A DNA stretch of 30,131 nt from Thiothrix sp. (GTDB lineage: Bacteria; Pseudomonadota; Gammaproteobacteria; Thiotrichales; Thiotrichaceae), in NCBI GenBank assembly GCA_011375245.1, contig DRMA01000116.1:1-30131 (forward strand), in the 5' to 3' direction. How positions within the stretch are numbered: position 1 is the stretch's first letter; each line of letters starts with the position of its first letter. The notes beneath the pieces were generated by a model. It searched no databases and was not told where the DNA came from. It worked only from the letters and a program-made list of their open reading frames with translations. Positions 1 through 8,256 of this stretch are shown piece by piece. Position numbers and translations under genes: made by a program.

Positions 1-2
1 CC

Positions 3-566
3 TAATACCTCAATCTCAGATAATATCGCCTTACGCTCCGCATCAGTTTTGTTGGGTACATTAAAATAAATATTATGACTCACGTCTTTAATACCACAAA
101 ACCCTAGTGTCCCATCCGTGACAGGACGATGAATTAATGGCATTGCATCACTATTTTCAAAATATTCCTCTGTCCCGCCAGCAGTAATTAAGACCAAAGC
201 TTTTTTGTGTTTAAGCATGCCTTGTACACCTTCATCATTAAAACTAAAGGCAACTTCATTGGTAAAAACCACATCAAACCAACCTTTTAAAATAGCAGGA
301 CGATCAAACCACCACAGTGGATAAACAAACACAAGAGCTTCTGCCCAAAGCAAGTCATCTTGTTCACTGCGAATACGTCTTGGGACATCACCTGCATGTA
401 ATCGCTCTAAATCATCTGCTTTTAATACAGGATCGAAATTTTCTGCATAAAGGTCTTTGACATTTACTTTATGCTCGCTTGCCCGTAAGCCTGTTGCAAT
501 AGCACCAGTCATTGCACGTGTAAAGCTAGAAGAATTTGGATGGGCACAAACAACTAAAACATTCAT
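3..566 (-). CDS. Flavodoxin-fold NAD(P)H:quinone oxidoreductase, C-terminus beyond window edge
   Basis: Partial gene: 188 codons are visible from an ATG at 566, and the reading frame is still open at base 3. The product belongs to the Flavodoxin_2 family (MdaB/KefF/NQO1-like), which uses FMN or FAD to reduce quinones or related electrophiles with NAD(P)H in the cytoplasm. The N-terminus MNVLVVCAHPNSSSFT is the first beta strand plus the flavin-phosphate loop. The central VYPLWWFDRPAILKGWFD (about residues 84-101) is the family's hallmark, and LITAGGT is the next flavin-contacting loop. It starts 13 nt after the hslO stop on the same strand, so the two are probably cotranscribed. Pairing with the redox chaperone Hsp33 would suit an oxidative-stress role, which is inference. 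No clear Shine-Dalgarno precedes the ATG. The exact subfamily and substrate cannot be told. Confidence 0.88.
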   Translation of the reverse strand, partial: MNVLVVCAHPNSSSFTRAMTGAIATGLRASEHKVNVKDLYAENFDPVLKADDLERLHAGDVPRRIRSEQDDLLWAEALVFVYPLWWFDRPAILKGWFDVVFTNEVAFSFNDEGVQGMLKHKKALVLITAGGTEEYFENSDAMPLIHRPVTDGTLGFCGIKDVSHNIYFNVPNKTDAERKAILSEIEVL

Positions 567-579
567 AATTATTATAAAA

Positions 580-1467
580 TTAGTGGGTAGAGTTTTGGAA
601 AGGCTTTATAGCGGCAGGAGTAAAAATCCGTTTTATATCTACACGATCAAAGCGATAGTCTTTATTGCAAAATTCACAATCAACCTGTATATGTCCTTGC
701 TGATTAATAATATCTTGTGCTTCTGCTTCGCCCAATGATTGGATGGCACCTTCAATACGTGCCACTGAACAAGTACACTGGAAACGAATTTCTTTACGGT
801 CAAATAAGGTTACTTGTTCTTCATGATAAAGGCGTTGTAGTAACATATCATGATCCCATGTCAGCAAATCTTGTTCACTGAGAGTATCTGCTAAGATCGT
901 CGCACGATTCCAACCATCTTTATCATCTGCTTGCTCTGGCAAACGTTGCAATAACATCCCTGCACAGGTACTTGTATCAGCTGCTAAATAAAGACGGGTG
1001 GCAAGCTGCTCTGATTGTTCAAAATAAGCTTGTAAGCAAGCCTGCATCGTATCACCATTCAATGCCACAATCCCTTGATAAGGTTTACTCCCATTATTGG
1101 GTTGAATAGTGATCACCATCATTGCATCTTCACTTAGTAAATCGGGTAATGACGGTTCTACTGGTAAGTTACTCAGTACATCGTCTTTATAACGCGCTAG
1201 TCCTCTTACTGACCCATCTGAGTCTGCTTGCACAACCAGTAAATGCACTGCCCCTGAACCCTTAATTTGTAAAATCAGTGAGCCTTGATACTTTACTGTG
1301 GCGGATAATAATACTACAGCTGCTAAGGCTTCGCCCAGTATTTTTTTAACCACATCAGGATAGTCATTATTTGTTAATAATGCCTGCCATGTAGCATCCA
1401 GATGAATCCATTCACCACGGACTTGCATATTTGCCAATATAAAGCGGCGTAAGCTGTCTTTTTCCAT
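580..1467 (-). CDS. hslO: Hsp33 redox-regulated holdase chaperone
   Basis: Full-length Hsp33 (295 aa; family about 290). This cytoplasmic chaperone is kept off by zinc bound to four reduced cysteines and is switched on as a holdase by oxidative unfolding. All four zinc ligands are present: the CxC pair C231/C233 and the CxxC pair C264/C267. The N-terminal substrate-binding domain begins with DSLRRFILANMQVRGEWIHL, typical of the family. It lies 62 nt after gatB on the same strand, and the oxidoreductase gene follows 13 nt downstream. The start at 1467 gives the expected N-terminus but lacks a good ribosome site, because an 8-bp tandem repeat occupies that position. Confidence 0.97.
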   Translation of the reverse strand: MEKDSLRRFILANMQVRGEWIHLDATWQALLTNNDYPDVVKKILGEALAAVVLLSATVKYQGSLILQIKGSGAVHLLVVQADSDGSVRGLARYKDDVLSNLPVEPSLPDLLSEDAMMVITIQPNNGSKPYQGIVALNGDTMQACLQAYFEQSEQLATRLYLAADTSTCAGMLLQRLPEQADDKDGWNRATILADTLSEQDLLTWDHDMLLQRLYHEEQVTLFDRKEIRFQCTCSVARIEGAIQSLGEAEAQDIINQQGHIQVDCEFCNKDYRFDRVDIKRIFTPAAIKPFQNSTH

Positions 1468-1470
1468 TTT

Positions 1471-1492
1471 ATGATTCTATGATTCTATGATT
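1471..1492. repeat. 8-bp tandem repeat upstream of hslO
   Basis: The unit ATGATTCT is repeated 2.75 times just before the hslO start codon, where the ribosome-binding site would lie. Such a tract can change copy number by slippage. Any effect on hslO translation is inference. Confidence 0.7.
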
Positions 1493-1529
1493 AACGTTCT
1501 TAATGGCGAATCATGCCATAACTTTTCAC

Positions 1530-2963
1530 CTAGCCACTTAACTTTTGCTTAAGCAGTTGATTTACTTGCCCTGGATTGGCTTTACCTCTTGATGCTTTCA
1601 TTACCTGACCAACAAAGAATCCCAGCAACTTTTCTTTTCCTGCACGATATTGCTCAACTTGTCCTGCATTATTAGCAATAATCTCATCAATAATGGCTTC
1701 AATGGCACCGCTATCCGTAATCTGCTTCAAGCCTTTACTTTCAATAACAGTATCTGCATCGCCTTCCCCCTTAGCCATTGCTTCAAAAACTTGCTTGGCA
1801 ATATTACCCGAAATTGTATTATCTAAAATACGTTTAATCATCCCCGTCAAGTCATTAGCACTAACAGGTGATTCACTAATGGACAACTCTTGCTTGTTAA
1901 GATAAGCCGCAAGACTACCTGTCACCCAGTTAGCCGCTTGCTTAGCATCACCACAGCCTTGCGCAACAGTTTCAAAATACTCAGCCATTGCACGACTTGA
2001 GGTTAACACTTCTGCATCAAAATCAGATAAAGAATACTCTTGTTTAAAACGTAAACGTTTCTGATCAGGTAATTCAGGTAATATTTTACGCACCTCTTCC
2101 AAAAACTCAGCGGTTATTTCTAGGGGCAACAAGTCAGGATCAGGGAAATAGCGATAGTCATTTGCCTCTTCCTTGGAGCGCATCGCACGTGTTTCATCTT
2201 TATCAGGATCATACAGGCGGGTTTGTTGTATCACTTCGCCACCTGCTTCAATAATATCTATTTGTCGCTCTACTTCATGATTAATGGCTCTTTCGATAAA
2301 ACGAAAAGAGTTAAGATTCTTAATTTCTGCGCGTGTACCAAATTCTTCTTGTCCAACAAGTCTTACTGAAACATTGGCATCACACCGAAATGAACCTTCT
2401 GCCATATTACCATCCGAAATTCCTAAATATTGTACCAACTCATGTATTTTTTTCATATACGCCACTGCTTCTTTTGCAGAACGCATATCAGGTTCAGAGA
2501 CAATTTCTAATAACGGTGTTCCAGAACGGTTTAAATCAATTCCTGTGAAACCTTGAAAATCTTCATGCAATGATTTACCTGCATCTTGCTCAAGATGCGC
2601 CCGTGTTACACCAATGGTTTTTGTTTCACCATTACCCAAGGTAATATTTATTTCACCTTTTTCAACCGTAGGGCGATCAAACTGGCTAATTTGATAGCCT
2701 TGTGGCAAATCAGGGTAAAAATAATTTTTACGCGCAAATACAGAATGCTTAGCAACAGGTGCTCCAATAGCAAGACCAAACATAGCCGCCATACGTAAAG
2801 CTTCTTTATTCATCACAGGCAAAACCCCTGGCAAAGCAAGATCAACCTCACACGCTTGTGTATTAGGCTCAGCGCCATAAGCGGTTGCTGCACCTGAAAA
2901 TAATTTAGAGTTAGTCGCTAATTGTGTATGAATTTCAAGCCCAATCACTGTTTCCCATGCCAT
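1530..2963 (-). CDS. gatB: Asp/Glu-tRNA(Asn/Gln) amidotransferase subunit B
   Basis: GatB (477 aa, normal length) is the kinase-like subunit of GatCAB. It binds misacylated Glu-tRNA(Gln) or Asp-tRNA(Asn), phosphorylates the side-chain carboxylate with ATP, and passes it on for amidation by ammonia from GatA. The protein starts MAWETVIGLEIHTQL and carries the conserved SFRCDANVSVR segment in the catalytic core. The C-terminal helical part (from about residue 330) is the tRNA-binding YqeY-like tail. A strong Shine-Dalgarno at 2969-2976 (AGAGGAGA) sits 5 nt before the ATG and overlaps the gatA stop, which suggests coupled translation. Whether Gln, Asn or both are made depends on glnS and asnS elsewhere in the genome. 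Confidence 0.98.
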   Translation of the reverse strand: MAWETVIGLEIHTQLATNSKLFSGAATAYGAEPNTQACEVDLALPGVLPVMNKEALRMAAMFGLAIGAPVAKHSVFARKNYFYPDLPQGYQISQFDRPTVEKGEINITLGNGETKTIGVTRAHLEQDAGKSLHEDFQGFTGIDLNRSGTPLLEIVSEPDMRSAKEAVAYMKKIHELVQYLGISDGNMAEGSFRCDANVSVRLVGQEEFGTRAEIKNLNSFRFIERAINHEVERQIDIIEAGGEVIQQTRLYDPDKDETRAMRSKEEANDYRYFPDPDLLPLEITAEFLEEVRKILPELPDQKRLRFKQEYSLSDFDAEVLTSSRAMAEYFETVAQGCGDAKQAANWVTGSLAAYLNKQELSISESPVSANDLTGMIKRILDNTISGNIAKQVFEAMAKGEGDADTVIESKGLKQITDSGAIEAIIDEIIANNAGQVEQYRAGKEKLLGFFVGQVMKASRGKANPGQVNQLLKQKLSG

Positions 2964-2975
2964 CGTATTCTCCTC

Positions 2976-4448
2976 TTATCCTTTGTCTATATCCATAAAT
3001 GCTGCGGGCATTTGCTGATGCCATGCCGTTTGTTGCTGATATTGATGAGCAACATTAAGCAACTTACCTTCTTCAAAATGATTAGCAATAATTTGCAAAC
3101 CAACTGGCAGACCAGCAACCGCTTCAACGGGTAATGACATGCCTGGCAGCCCTGCAAGATTTAAGGCAATGGTATAAATATCTGCAAGATACATGCTAAT
3201 ATTATCGTTGGATTTTTCGCCTAGTTTAAAAGCGGTTGTTGGTGTTGTCGGCCCCATAATCACATCGACCTGCTTAAAAGCTTGTGTAAAGTCATCACTG
3301 ATGAGGCGACGGATCTTCTGGGCTTTTAAATAATAAGCATCATAATAACCTGCTGATAAAGCATAAGTCCCTACCATAATACGTCGTTTTACCTCCTCGC
3401 CAAATGCCTCACCACGAGAACGCATATACATATCGTCAAGATTTTCGGGGTTTTTGCAGCGATAACCATAACGCACACCATCAAAACGCGATAAATTCGA
3501 TGAACATTCTGCAGGCGCTAAGACATAGTAAGCAGGGATAGCAAGATGGGTATTCGGTAAACTGATTTCAACAATTTCTGCACCCATTGCTTTATAGCTA
3601 TCAATTGCGGCATTAATCACACTAGCAATAGCAGGGTCTAGACCTTCACCAAAATATTCTCTGGGTAAACCAATCTTTAAGCCTTGTAGTGAATCATTCA
3701 AGCCAGCCGTATAATTAGGCACATCGTGTTCTATACTGGTTGAGTCTTTCTCATCAAACCCCGCTATTGCACCTAATAATAATGCGCAATCTTCAGCTGA
3801 CGCAGCAATGGGTCCTGCTTGATCAAAACTTGAGGCATAGGCAATCATTCCCCAACGAGAAACACGTCCATACGTTGGTTTAATCCCAGTAACACCACAT
3901 AATGCAGCAGGTTGGCGAATCGACCCTCCAGTATCCGTTGCTGTTGCAATAGGCACTAAGCGCGCTGCTACAGCAGCCGCACTTCCACCTGATGATCCTC
4001 CTGGCACTCTAGCAGTATCCCATGGATTTTTTGTTGCACCATAAAAACTACTTTCTGTTGAAGAGCCCATCGCAAACTCATCCATATTCAACTTACCCAA
4101 CATCGGCATACCACAGGCATTCAGTTTTTCGACGACTGTCGCATTGTAGGGCGCAATAAAATTATCTAACATTTTAGAGCCGCAGGCCGTACGTACGCCA
4201 TTAGTACAGAAAATATCTTTCTGTCCTAAAGGAATTCCTGTTAAAGCATTGCCTTCACCTTTGGCTAACATGACATCTGCTTGTTTCGCACTATTAAGCG
4301 CTTGTTCTGCGGTCACGGTCACAAAACAATTTAACACAGAATCATATTTTTCAATACGATCTAGATAATGTTGTGTCAGTTCAACACTTGACAGCGAGCC
4401 TTTTTGCAACGCTGTAGATAATTCGCTAAGTGATTTTGTATGCATCAT
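2976..4448 (-). CDS. gatA: Asp/Glu-tRNA(Asn/Gln) amidotransferase subunit A
   Basis: GatA (490 aa) is the amidase subunit of GatCAB. It hydrolyses glutamine and sends ammonia to GatB. It belongs to the amidase-signature family, and the Ser-cisSer-Lys triad is visible: K77 in GQKDIFC, the cis-serine S152 in PGGSSGGSAAA, and the nucleophile S176 in DTGGSIRQP. Two ATG codons stand in tandem at 4448 and 4445, so the start is certain only to within one codon. The Shine-Dalgarno is weak. It lies 55 nt after gatC and 12 nt before gatB on the same strand, the usual C-A-B order. Confidence 0.98.
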   Translation of the reverse strand: MMHTKSLSELSTALQKGSLSSVELTQHYLDRIEKYDSVLNCFVTVTAEQALNSAKQADVMLAKGEGNALTGIPLGQKDIFCTNGVRTACGSKMLDNFIAPYNATVVEKLNACGMPMLGKLNMDEFAMGSSTESSFYGATKNPWDTARVPGGSSGGSAAAVAARLVPIATATDTGGSIRQPAALCGVTGIKPTYGRVSRWGMIAYASSFDQAGPIAASAEDCALLLGAIAGFDEKDSTSIEHDVPNYTAGLNDSLQGLKIGLPREYFGEGLDPAIASVINAAIDSYKAMGAEIVEISLPNTHLAIPAYYVLAPAECSSNLSRFDGVRYGYRCKNPENLDDMYMRSRGEAFGEEVKRRIMVGTYALSAGYYDAYYLKAQKIRRLISDDFTQAFKQVDVIMGPTTPTTAFKLGEKSNDNISMYLADIYTIALNLAGLPGMSLPVEAVAGLPVGLQIIANHFEEGKLLNVAHQYQQQTAWHQQMPAAFMDIDKG

Positions 4449-4503
4449 TATTTTTTATCTTTACTCATATTATGGGCTAACAATCTATCCAAATAGAATT
4501 ATG

Positions 4504-4791
4504 TTATTCAATAACCTTCGGTACAAGGTATAAGCCAGCCTCTGTTACAGGCGCTATTTTTTGAAATCTCTCACGCTCTACTTGTTCAGTTACTTTATCA
4601 TCACGCAAACGCTGCATCACTTCTTGTGGATGATACATCGGCTCAATAGCATCCGTATCAACCTCATTCATTTGTGCAACTAACGCTAAAATACCTGATA
4701 AATTATCAGCATAAGTTTGCACGTTATCATCATCTATAGATAACCGCGCTAGATGTGCAATTTGTTTAACATCTTTAACCGTCAATGACAT
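4504..4791 (-). CDS. gatC: Asp/Glu-tRNA(Asn/Gln) amidotransferase subunit C
   Basis: GatC (95 aa, standard length) is the small subunit that wraps around the GatA-GatB interface and stabilises the complex. The N-terminal VKDVKQIAHLARLSI and the central EVDTDAIEPMYHP are the conserved helix and linker. The ATG at 4791 follows a good Shine-Dalgarno (GGAGA, 4799-4803). It is the first gene of the leftward gatCAB-hslO-oxidoreductase run and is divergent from mreB, an arrangement common in gammaproteobacteria such as pseudomonads. Confidence 0.97.
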   Translation of the reverse strand: MSLTVKDVKQIAHLARLSIDDDNVQTYADNLSGILALVAQMNEVDTDAIEPMYHPQEVMQRLRDDKVTEQVERERFQKIAPVTEAGLYLVPKVIE

Positions 4792-4905
4792 ACTATATTC
4801 TCCATACTTTCACACTCATAATAGGTTCTTAAAAGGCTGTACACGCTATTTTTATCCCTAAAACTCGTCTAAAAAACGTCTACAAATTAATCAAATAAAT
4901 TTTTT

Positions 4906-4937
4906 AAATAAAATAAATAAAATAAATAAATAAAAAA
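4906..4937. repeat. AAAT-type low-complexity tract
   Basis: A run of AAAT/AAATA units lies near the gatC side of the gatC-mreB divergent spacer. Such tracts bend or melt easily, and may act as an UP-like element or simply be neutral. Confidence 0.7.
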
Positions 4938-5270
4938 CATAATGTAAAAAAAGCATAAAAAAAATTTTACTATTTATTATTAGAATTTTTATGTTGTAAT
5001 AATGAACAAAACATATTTTTCTGCCTCTAAGGGTATAATTGTTATTGATGCATTGTTAAAAAAGACATACAATTAGCAGGAAAATTAAATATAAGTAATT
5101 GATTAACATATATTTAGGCGAAAATCAGGTTAGAAACATTAATAAAATCTAAACTTATAGGGCGACAAACTTACCATATGTTTTCTATCTTGCCCAATGC
5201 CGATTAAGTTGATACATTGCATAAACTATATTTTAAACGATAAAAAAACCAAGGGGCTGCACTTTACATG

Positions 5271-5299
5271 TTGTTATCATGAAAACATGACAATATACT
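5271..5299 (+). promoter_or_regulatory. Predicted sigma70 promoter for mreBCD
   Basis: TTGTTA (5271-5276) and TATACT (5294-5299) are separated by exactly 17 bp, matching the sigma70 consensus at 4/6 and 5/6. The predicted transcript would start near 5306, giving a leader of roughly 270 nt to the mreB ATG. This comes from pattern matching only; AT-rich sequence produces such matches by chance. Confidence 0.45.
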
Positions 5300-5312
5300 A
5301 GTAAAACTAGTA
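5296..5312. promoter_or_regulatory. 7-bp dyad over the predicted mreB -10 and start site
   Basis: The perfect inverted repeat TACTAGT-AAA-ACTAGTA overlaps the -10 hexamer and the expected start of the candidate mreB promoter. Its position would suit a repressor operator. No regulator is identifiable from the sequence. Confidence 0.35.
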
Positions 5313-5573
5313 GAACGTATACTCCTTACTCACTAACACCTTGTTAGTTAATTGAAAACAAAACTTAGGGCAACAGAAATCGTCAGGAACTTATTTATTC
5401 TTCGATAATTCCTCCAACATGGGGTTGAATAAAATTAGGTGCAAACTACCACTAGACTCATTAGCTGAGCGCCTAAATACACGCTACAATGAATTCGTTA
5501 CACTGTTTTTACTCGGTTGCACACTGGATACGTTGACAAATACGTAATAAATAATAAATGGAATAGTAAAAAT

Positions 5574-6620
5574 ATGCTCAAAATATTATCAGGAATGTTT
5601 TCCAATGATATATCAATCGACCTCGGCACCGCGAATACCCTTATTTACATGCGAGGCAAAGGCATCGTCCTCAATGAACCTTCTGTTGTAGCTATTCGCC
5701 ATGATCGTGGTACAGGAACGAATAAGGTTGTTGAAGCAGTAGGCACAGAAGCAAAGAAAATGTTAGGTCGAACACCTGATAATATTACCGCTATTCGTCC
5801 CATGAAAGATGGTGTTATTGCTGACTTTACGTATACCGAAAAAATGCTACAGCACTTTATTCGTAAAGTAGACTCAGGACGTTTATTTCGTCCTAGCCCT
5901 CGTGTTGTCATATGCGTTCCTTGTGGTGCAACACAAGTTGAACGCCGTGCTATTAAAGATTCAGCACAAAGTGCAGGCGCACGTAGAGTTTTCTTAATTG
6001 AAGAGCCCATGGCGGCGGCAATTGGGGCTGATATTCCCATTGAAGAAGCGACAGGCTCTATGGTGCTTGATATTGGTGGTGGTACTTCTGAAGTCGCTGT
6101 AATGTCATTACGTGGTATTGTTTACTCAGCATCGGTTCGCATTGGTGGTGACCGTATGGATGAAGCCATCATCAGTTATGTTCGACGCAACTATGGCATG
6201 CTGATTGGGGAGTCAACGGCTGAACGTATAAAAATTGAAATAGGCACTGCTTATCCTGGTAAAGAACTACTAGAAATGGAAGTAAAAGGGCGCAACCTCT
6301 CAGAAGGTGTGCCACGTAGTTTCTCTTTAACAAGCAATGAAATCCTTGAAGCATTACAAGAGCCTTTATTCGGCATCGTTAGTGCGGTCAAAATGGCACT
6401 TGAACAAACTCCCCCCGAATTGGGCGCTGATGTTGCAGAACGTGGTATTGTATTAACAGGCGGTGGCGCATTGATTAGAGACCTTGATCGCCTACTGATG
6501 GAAGAAACAGGCATCCCTGTTGTTATTGCTGATGACCCCCTCACCTGCGTTGCACGTGGTGGTGGACGAATTCTAGAAATGATAGAAGATGGCGTTGTCG
6601 ATTTTCTGGCTTCTGATTAA
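5574..6620 (+). CDS. mreB: Rod-shape-determining actin homologue MreB
   Basis: MreB (348 aa; E. coli 347) is a bacterial actin that forms membrane-attached filaments directing lateral peptidoglycan synthesis. The ATP-binding loops are intact: phosphate-1 DLGTANTLIY (residue 16 on), phosphate-2 LDIGGGTSEVAV, and the adenosine motif GIVLTGGGALIRDL. The start was set at the ATG at 5574, giving MLKILSGMFSNDISIDLG, which aligns end to end with MreB. The frame extends upstream to a TTG at 5517, but those 19 codons match nothing in the family. A weak GGAATAG lies about 8 nt before the ATG. It heads mreB-mreC-mreD, with mreC starting 39 nt after its stop. The protein suggests a rod- or filament-shaped cell. 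Confidence 0.98.
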   Translation: MLKILSGMFSNDISIDLGTANTLIYMRGKGIVLNEPSVVAIRHDRGTGTNKVVEAVGTEAKKMLGRTPDNITAIRPMKDGVIADFTYTEKMLQHFIRKVDSGRLFRPSPRVVICVPCGATQVERRAIKDSAQSAGARRVFLIEEPMAAAIGADIPIEEATGSMVLDIGGGTSEVAVMSLRGIVYSASVRIGGDRMDEAIISYVRRNYGMLIGESTAERIKIEIGTAYPGKELLEMEVKGRNLSEGVPRSFSLTSNEILEALQEPLFGIVSAVKMALEQTPPELGADVAERGIVLTGGGALIRDLDRLLMEETGIPVVIADDPLTCVARGGGRILEMIEDGVVDFLASD

Positions 6621-6659
6621 ACAAATAATACTAATGAAAGGGCTTGGTCGTAAACTGTT

Positions 6660-7502
6660 ATGCTTTTAAGTAATCCAACACAAAACAATACGCTAAAATT
6701 TTTAGTCTTTGCTGCATTGGCTATTTTTCTTATTACACAAGATTTTAAAAAACAAGTTCCCATTATTAATACCGCATTGGCCATTATTACTTATCCCATT
6801 AAGTATATGGTCGATTTGCCATTTACAATGACTCATATGGGGCAAGAGTTTTTTATGGAACATCAGCAATTAAGTAAAAAAAATGAGGAGCTAGAAAAGA
6901 TCATAGCCATTTACGCTGCAAGAGATCAAAACTATCGCTCTATCTCCGCACAAAATAAACGCTTACAAAAACTATTAAACATCTCCAACATAAAACAAAA
7001 TCGCTACACAACCAGCAACATTCTCACTATTGAAACCAATCGTGCAAAACAAGTAGTCACTATCGATAAGGGAAGCGATGATCAGTTATTTGATGGTCAA
7101 GTTGCCTTAGCAGGCAATGGTATTTATGGTCAAATCATCAATACTTCCGCCAAGCAATCCATTGTGGTGCAACTTTCTGATACAAACCATACCATTCCTG
7201 TTTATAACCAAAGAACAGGTGATTCAGCATTAGCAGTTGGCACAGGGCAAACCAATGAAGTAGAGCTTACGAATACAGACCATAGGAGAGTCCATATAAA
7301 TGACCTTTATCTAAGCTCAGCGGATGGTGAAATTTTTCCAAGAGATTTCCTTGTCGCCAAAGTAAAAGAAAAACGGTATGACGAGGATATAAACTCTCAA
7401 ATCCCCATTATCCTAGCAACGACTGCTACTGACTATAATAGAGCAAGAGAGCTACTCCTTATATGGCAAGTCAAGAATAGTGAAATAACAACGACAGAGT
7501 AA
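6660..7502 (+). CDS. mreC: Rod-shape-determining protein MreC
   Basis: MreC (280 aa) is a bitopic inner-membrane protein of the elongasome whose periplasmic part links MreB and MreD to the PBP2/RodA synthase. Visible in order are a short cytoplasmic N-terminus, one membrane segment (about 12-27), a coiled coil (about 65-108, ending near NKRLQKLLNI), and the beta-barrel MreC domain with IDKGSDDQLFDGQVALAGNGIYGQ-type sequence from about 138. It is shorter than E. coli MreC (367 aa) but close to other family members, lacking the long C-terminal tail. The ATG at 6660 has no clear Shine-Dalgarno. The gap of 39 nt from mreB suggests one transcript. Confidence 0.96.
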   Translation: MLLSNPTQNNTLKFLVFAALAIFLITQDFKKQVPIINTALAIITYPIKYMVDLPFTMTHMGQEFFMEHQQLSKKNEELEKIIAIYAARDQNYRSISAQNKRLQKLLNISNIKQNRYTTSNILTIETNRAKQVVTIDKGSDDQLFDGQVALAGNGIYGQIINTSAKQSIVVQLSDTNHTIPVYNQRTGDSALAVGTGQTNEVELTNTDHRRVHINDLYLSSADGEIFPRDFLVAKVKEKRYDEDINSQIPIILATTATDYNRARELLLIWQVKNSEITTTE

Positions 7503-7649
7503 TAAGCCGACGGCATGGCATACTATTAAGGGATGAAAATTCAATTAACTTGGGGCATAAAGTAGACAGGGATGCTACTTTGATTTTTACGGCGATCATT
7601 TAAAGATGATTTAAAATCGCCTATACAACGACTTATTTAGAACTAAAAA
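7503..7649 (+). other. mreC-mreD spacer with two inverted repeats
   Basis: Within an otherwise tight cluster, this 147-bp gap holds AAAGTAG-(9)-CTACTTT (7559-7581), followed by TTGATTTTT-like sequence, and a second structure GGCGAT...ATCGCC (7591-7621) that contains an alternative hairpin ATCAT-(6)-ATGAT (7595-7610). The first resembles a weak intrinsic terminator or attenuator. No gene is seen. Confidence 0.4.
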
Positions 7650-8138
7650 ATGGAACAACTAAGCTTGCGTTTTTCAGGAGCCATCCTCACTTCACTGTTT
7701 GTGGCATTGATCTTATCACTTATTCCACTCCCTGAACCATTTTCAATATGGCAACCAGAATGGGTGGCATTAGCCGTTATTCATTGGGGGATACTATTCC
7801 CAAAAACAAGTAGCTATATCGTTGTTTTTATTACGGGACTACTTATCGATTCCCTTTCAGGCACACTACTAGGACAGCATTCCCTTGGACTCGTTGTTGT
7901 TTTATATATCACTTTATCACTCAATCGGCGTTTATCAGCAAAAACACTCATGCAACAAGTTTTTATTATCCTTTTTGCCATTGGTAGCTATTTAGCTATC
8001 AACTATTTCATGTTAAATATTAGTCATAGTAAACCCAAAGATTGGTACTATTGGGCTCCCTTGCTCAGTAGCATTGTCGCTTGGCCTATTGCCCATCGTT
8101 TGTTATCGATGCTACACACCTCACCACGAGGCTTATAA
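7650..8138 (+). CDS. mreD: Rod-shape-determining protein MreD
   Basis: MreD (162 aa, the same length as E. coli MreD) is an integral inner-membrane protein of the elongasome. The sequence is almost entirely hydrophobic helices, including LTSLFVALILSLIPLPEP and a central ITGLLIDSLSGTLLGQHSLG. The latter is the most conserved part of the family (GLLxDxLxGxxLGxxxL). The ATG at 7650 lacks an evident Shine-Dalgarno, so translation may be inefficient. It is third in the mre cluster after a 147-bp spacer with possible attenuating structures. Confidence 0.95.
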   Translation: MEQLSLRFSGAILTSLFVALILSLIPLPEPFSIWQPEWVALAVIHWGILFPKTSSYIVVFITGLLIDSLSGTLLGQHSLGLVVVLYITLSLNRRLSAKTLMQQVFIILFAIGSYLAINYFMLNISHSKPKDWYYWAPLLSSIVAWPIAHRLLSMLHTSPRGL

Positions 8139-8221
8139 AACGCCACAAAATAGCTCACTGCACTAATCTATAATCAATAAGTACTAAGTGAAAGTGTAGT
8201 GCTATTTCTCCCCTCAAAAGC

Positions 8222-8227
8222 TATAAT
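8222..8227 (+). promoter_or_regulatory. Possible -10 element for sbcDC
   Basis: A perfect TATAAT lies 29 bp before the sbcD ATG, in the 118-bp gap after mreD. No good -35 hexamer is found 16-18 bp upstream. A second TATAAT at 8169-8174 is likewise unsupported. Confidence 0.3.
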
Positions 8228-8256
8228 GCCTGCCCTGCAAAAGACATGGTTTTTGT

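Larger units (their letters stand above)
4792..5573. other. AT-rich divergent intergenic region between gatC and mreB
   Basis: This 782-bp region has no convincing coding sequence. It contains a period-4 AAAT tract at 4906-4937 inside a very AT-rich stretch (about 4880-4990), the gatC ribosome-binding site, a plausible mreB promoter at 5271-5299 and a 7-bp dyad at 5296-5312. The roughly 270 bases from there to mreB would form a long untranslated leader. An isolated TATAAT at 5034-5039 has no matching -35 element at normal spacing. Confidence 0.7.

Noticed and set aside
457..738. 93-codon plus-strand frame over the hslO and oxidoreductase junction
   Set aside because: It is antisense to two recognisable genes and has no family features.
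1503..1519. ATGGC/GCCAT hairpin after gatB as a terminator
   Set aside because: The stem is only 5 bp and no T-run follows on the minus strand.
5533..5538. TTGACA just before mreB as a -35 element
   Set aside because: No -10-like hexamer lies 15-19 bp downstream, and the start would fall at or inside the mreB start codon.
5517..5573. Upstream extension of mreB from a TTG codon
   Set aside because: The 19 extra codons do not resemble MreB, and the ATG at 5574 gives the standard N-terminus and length.
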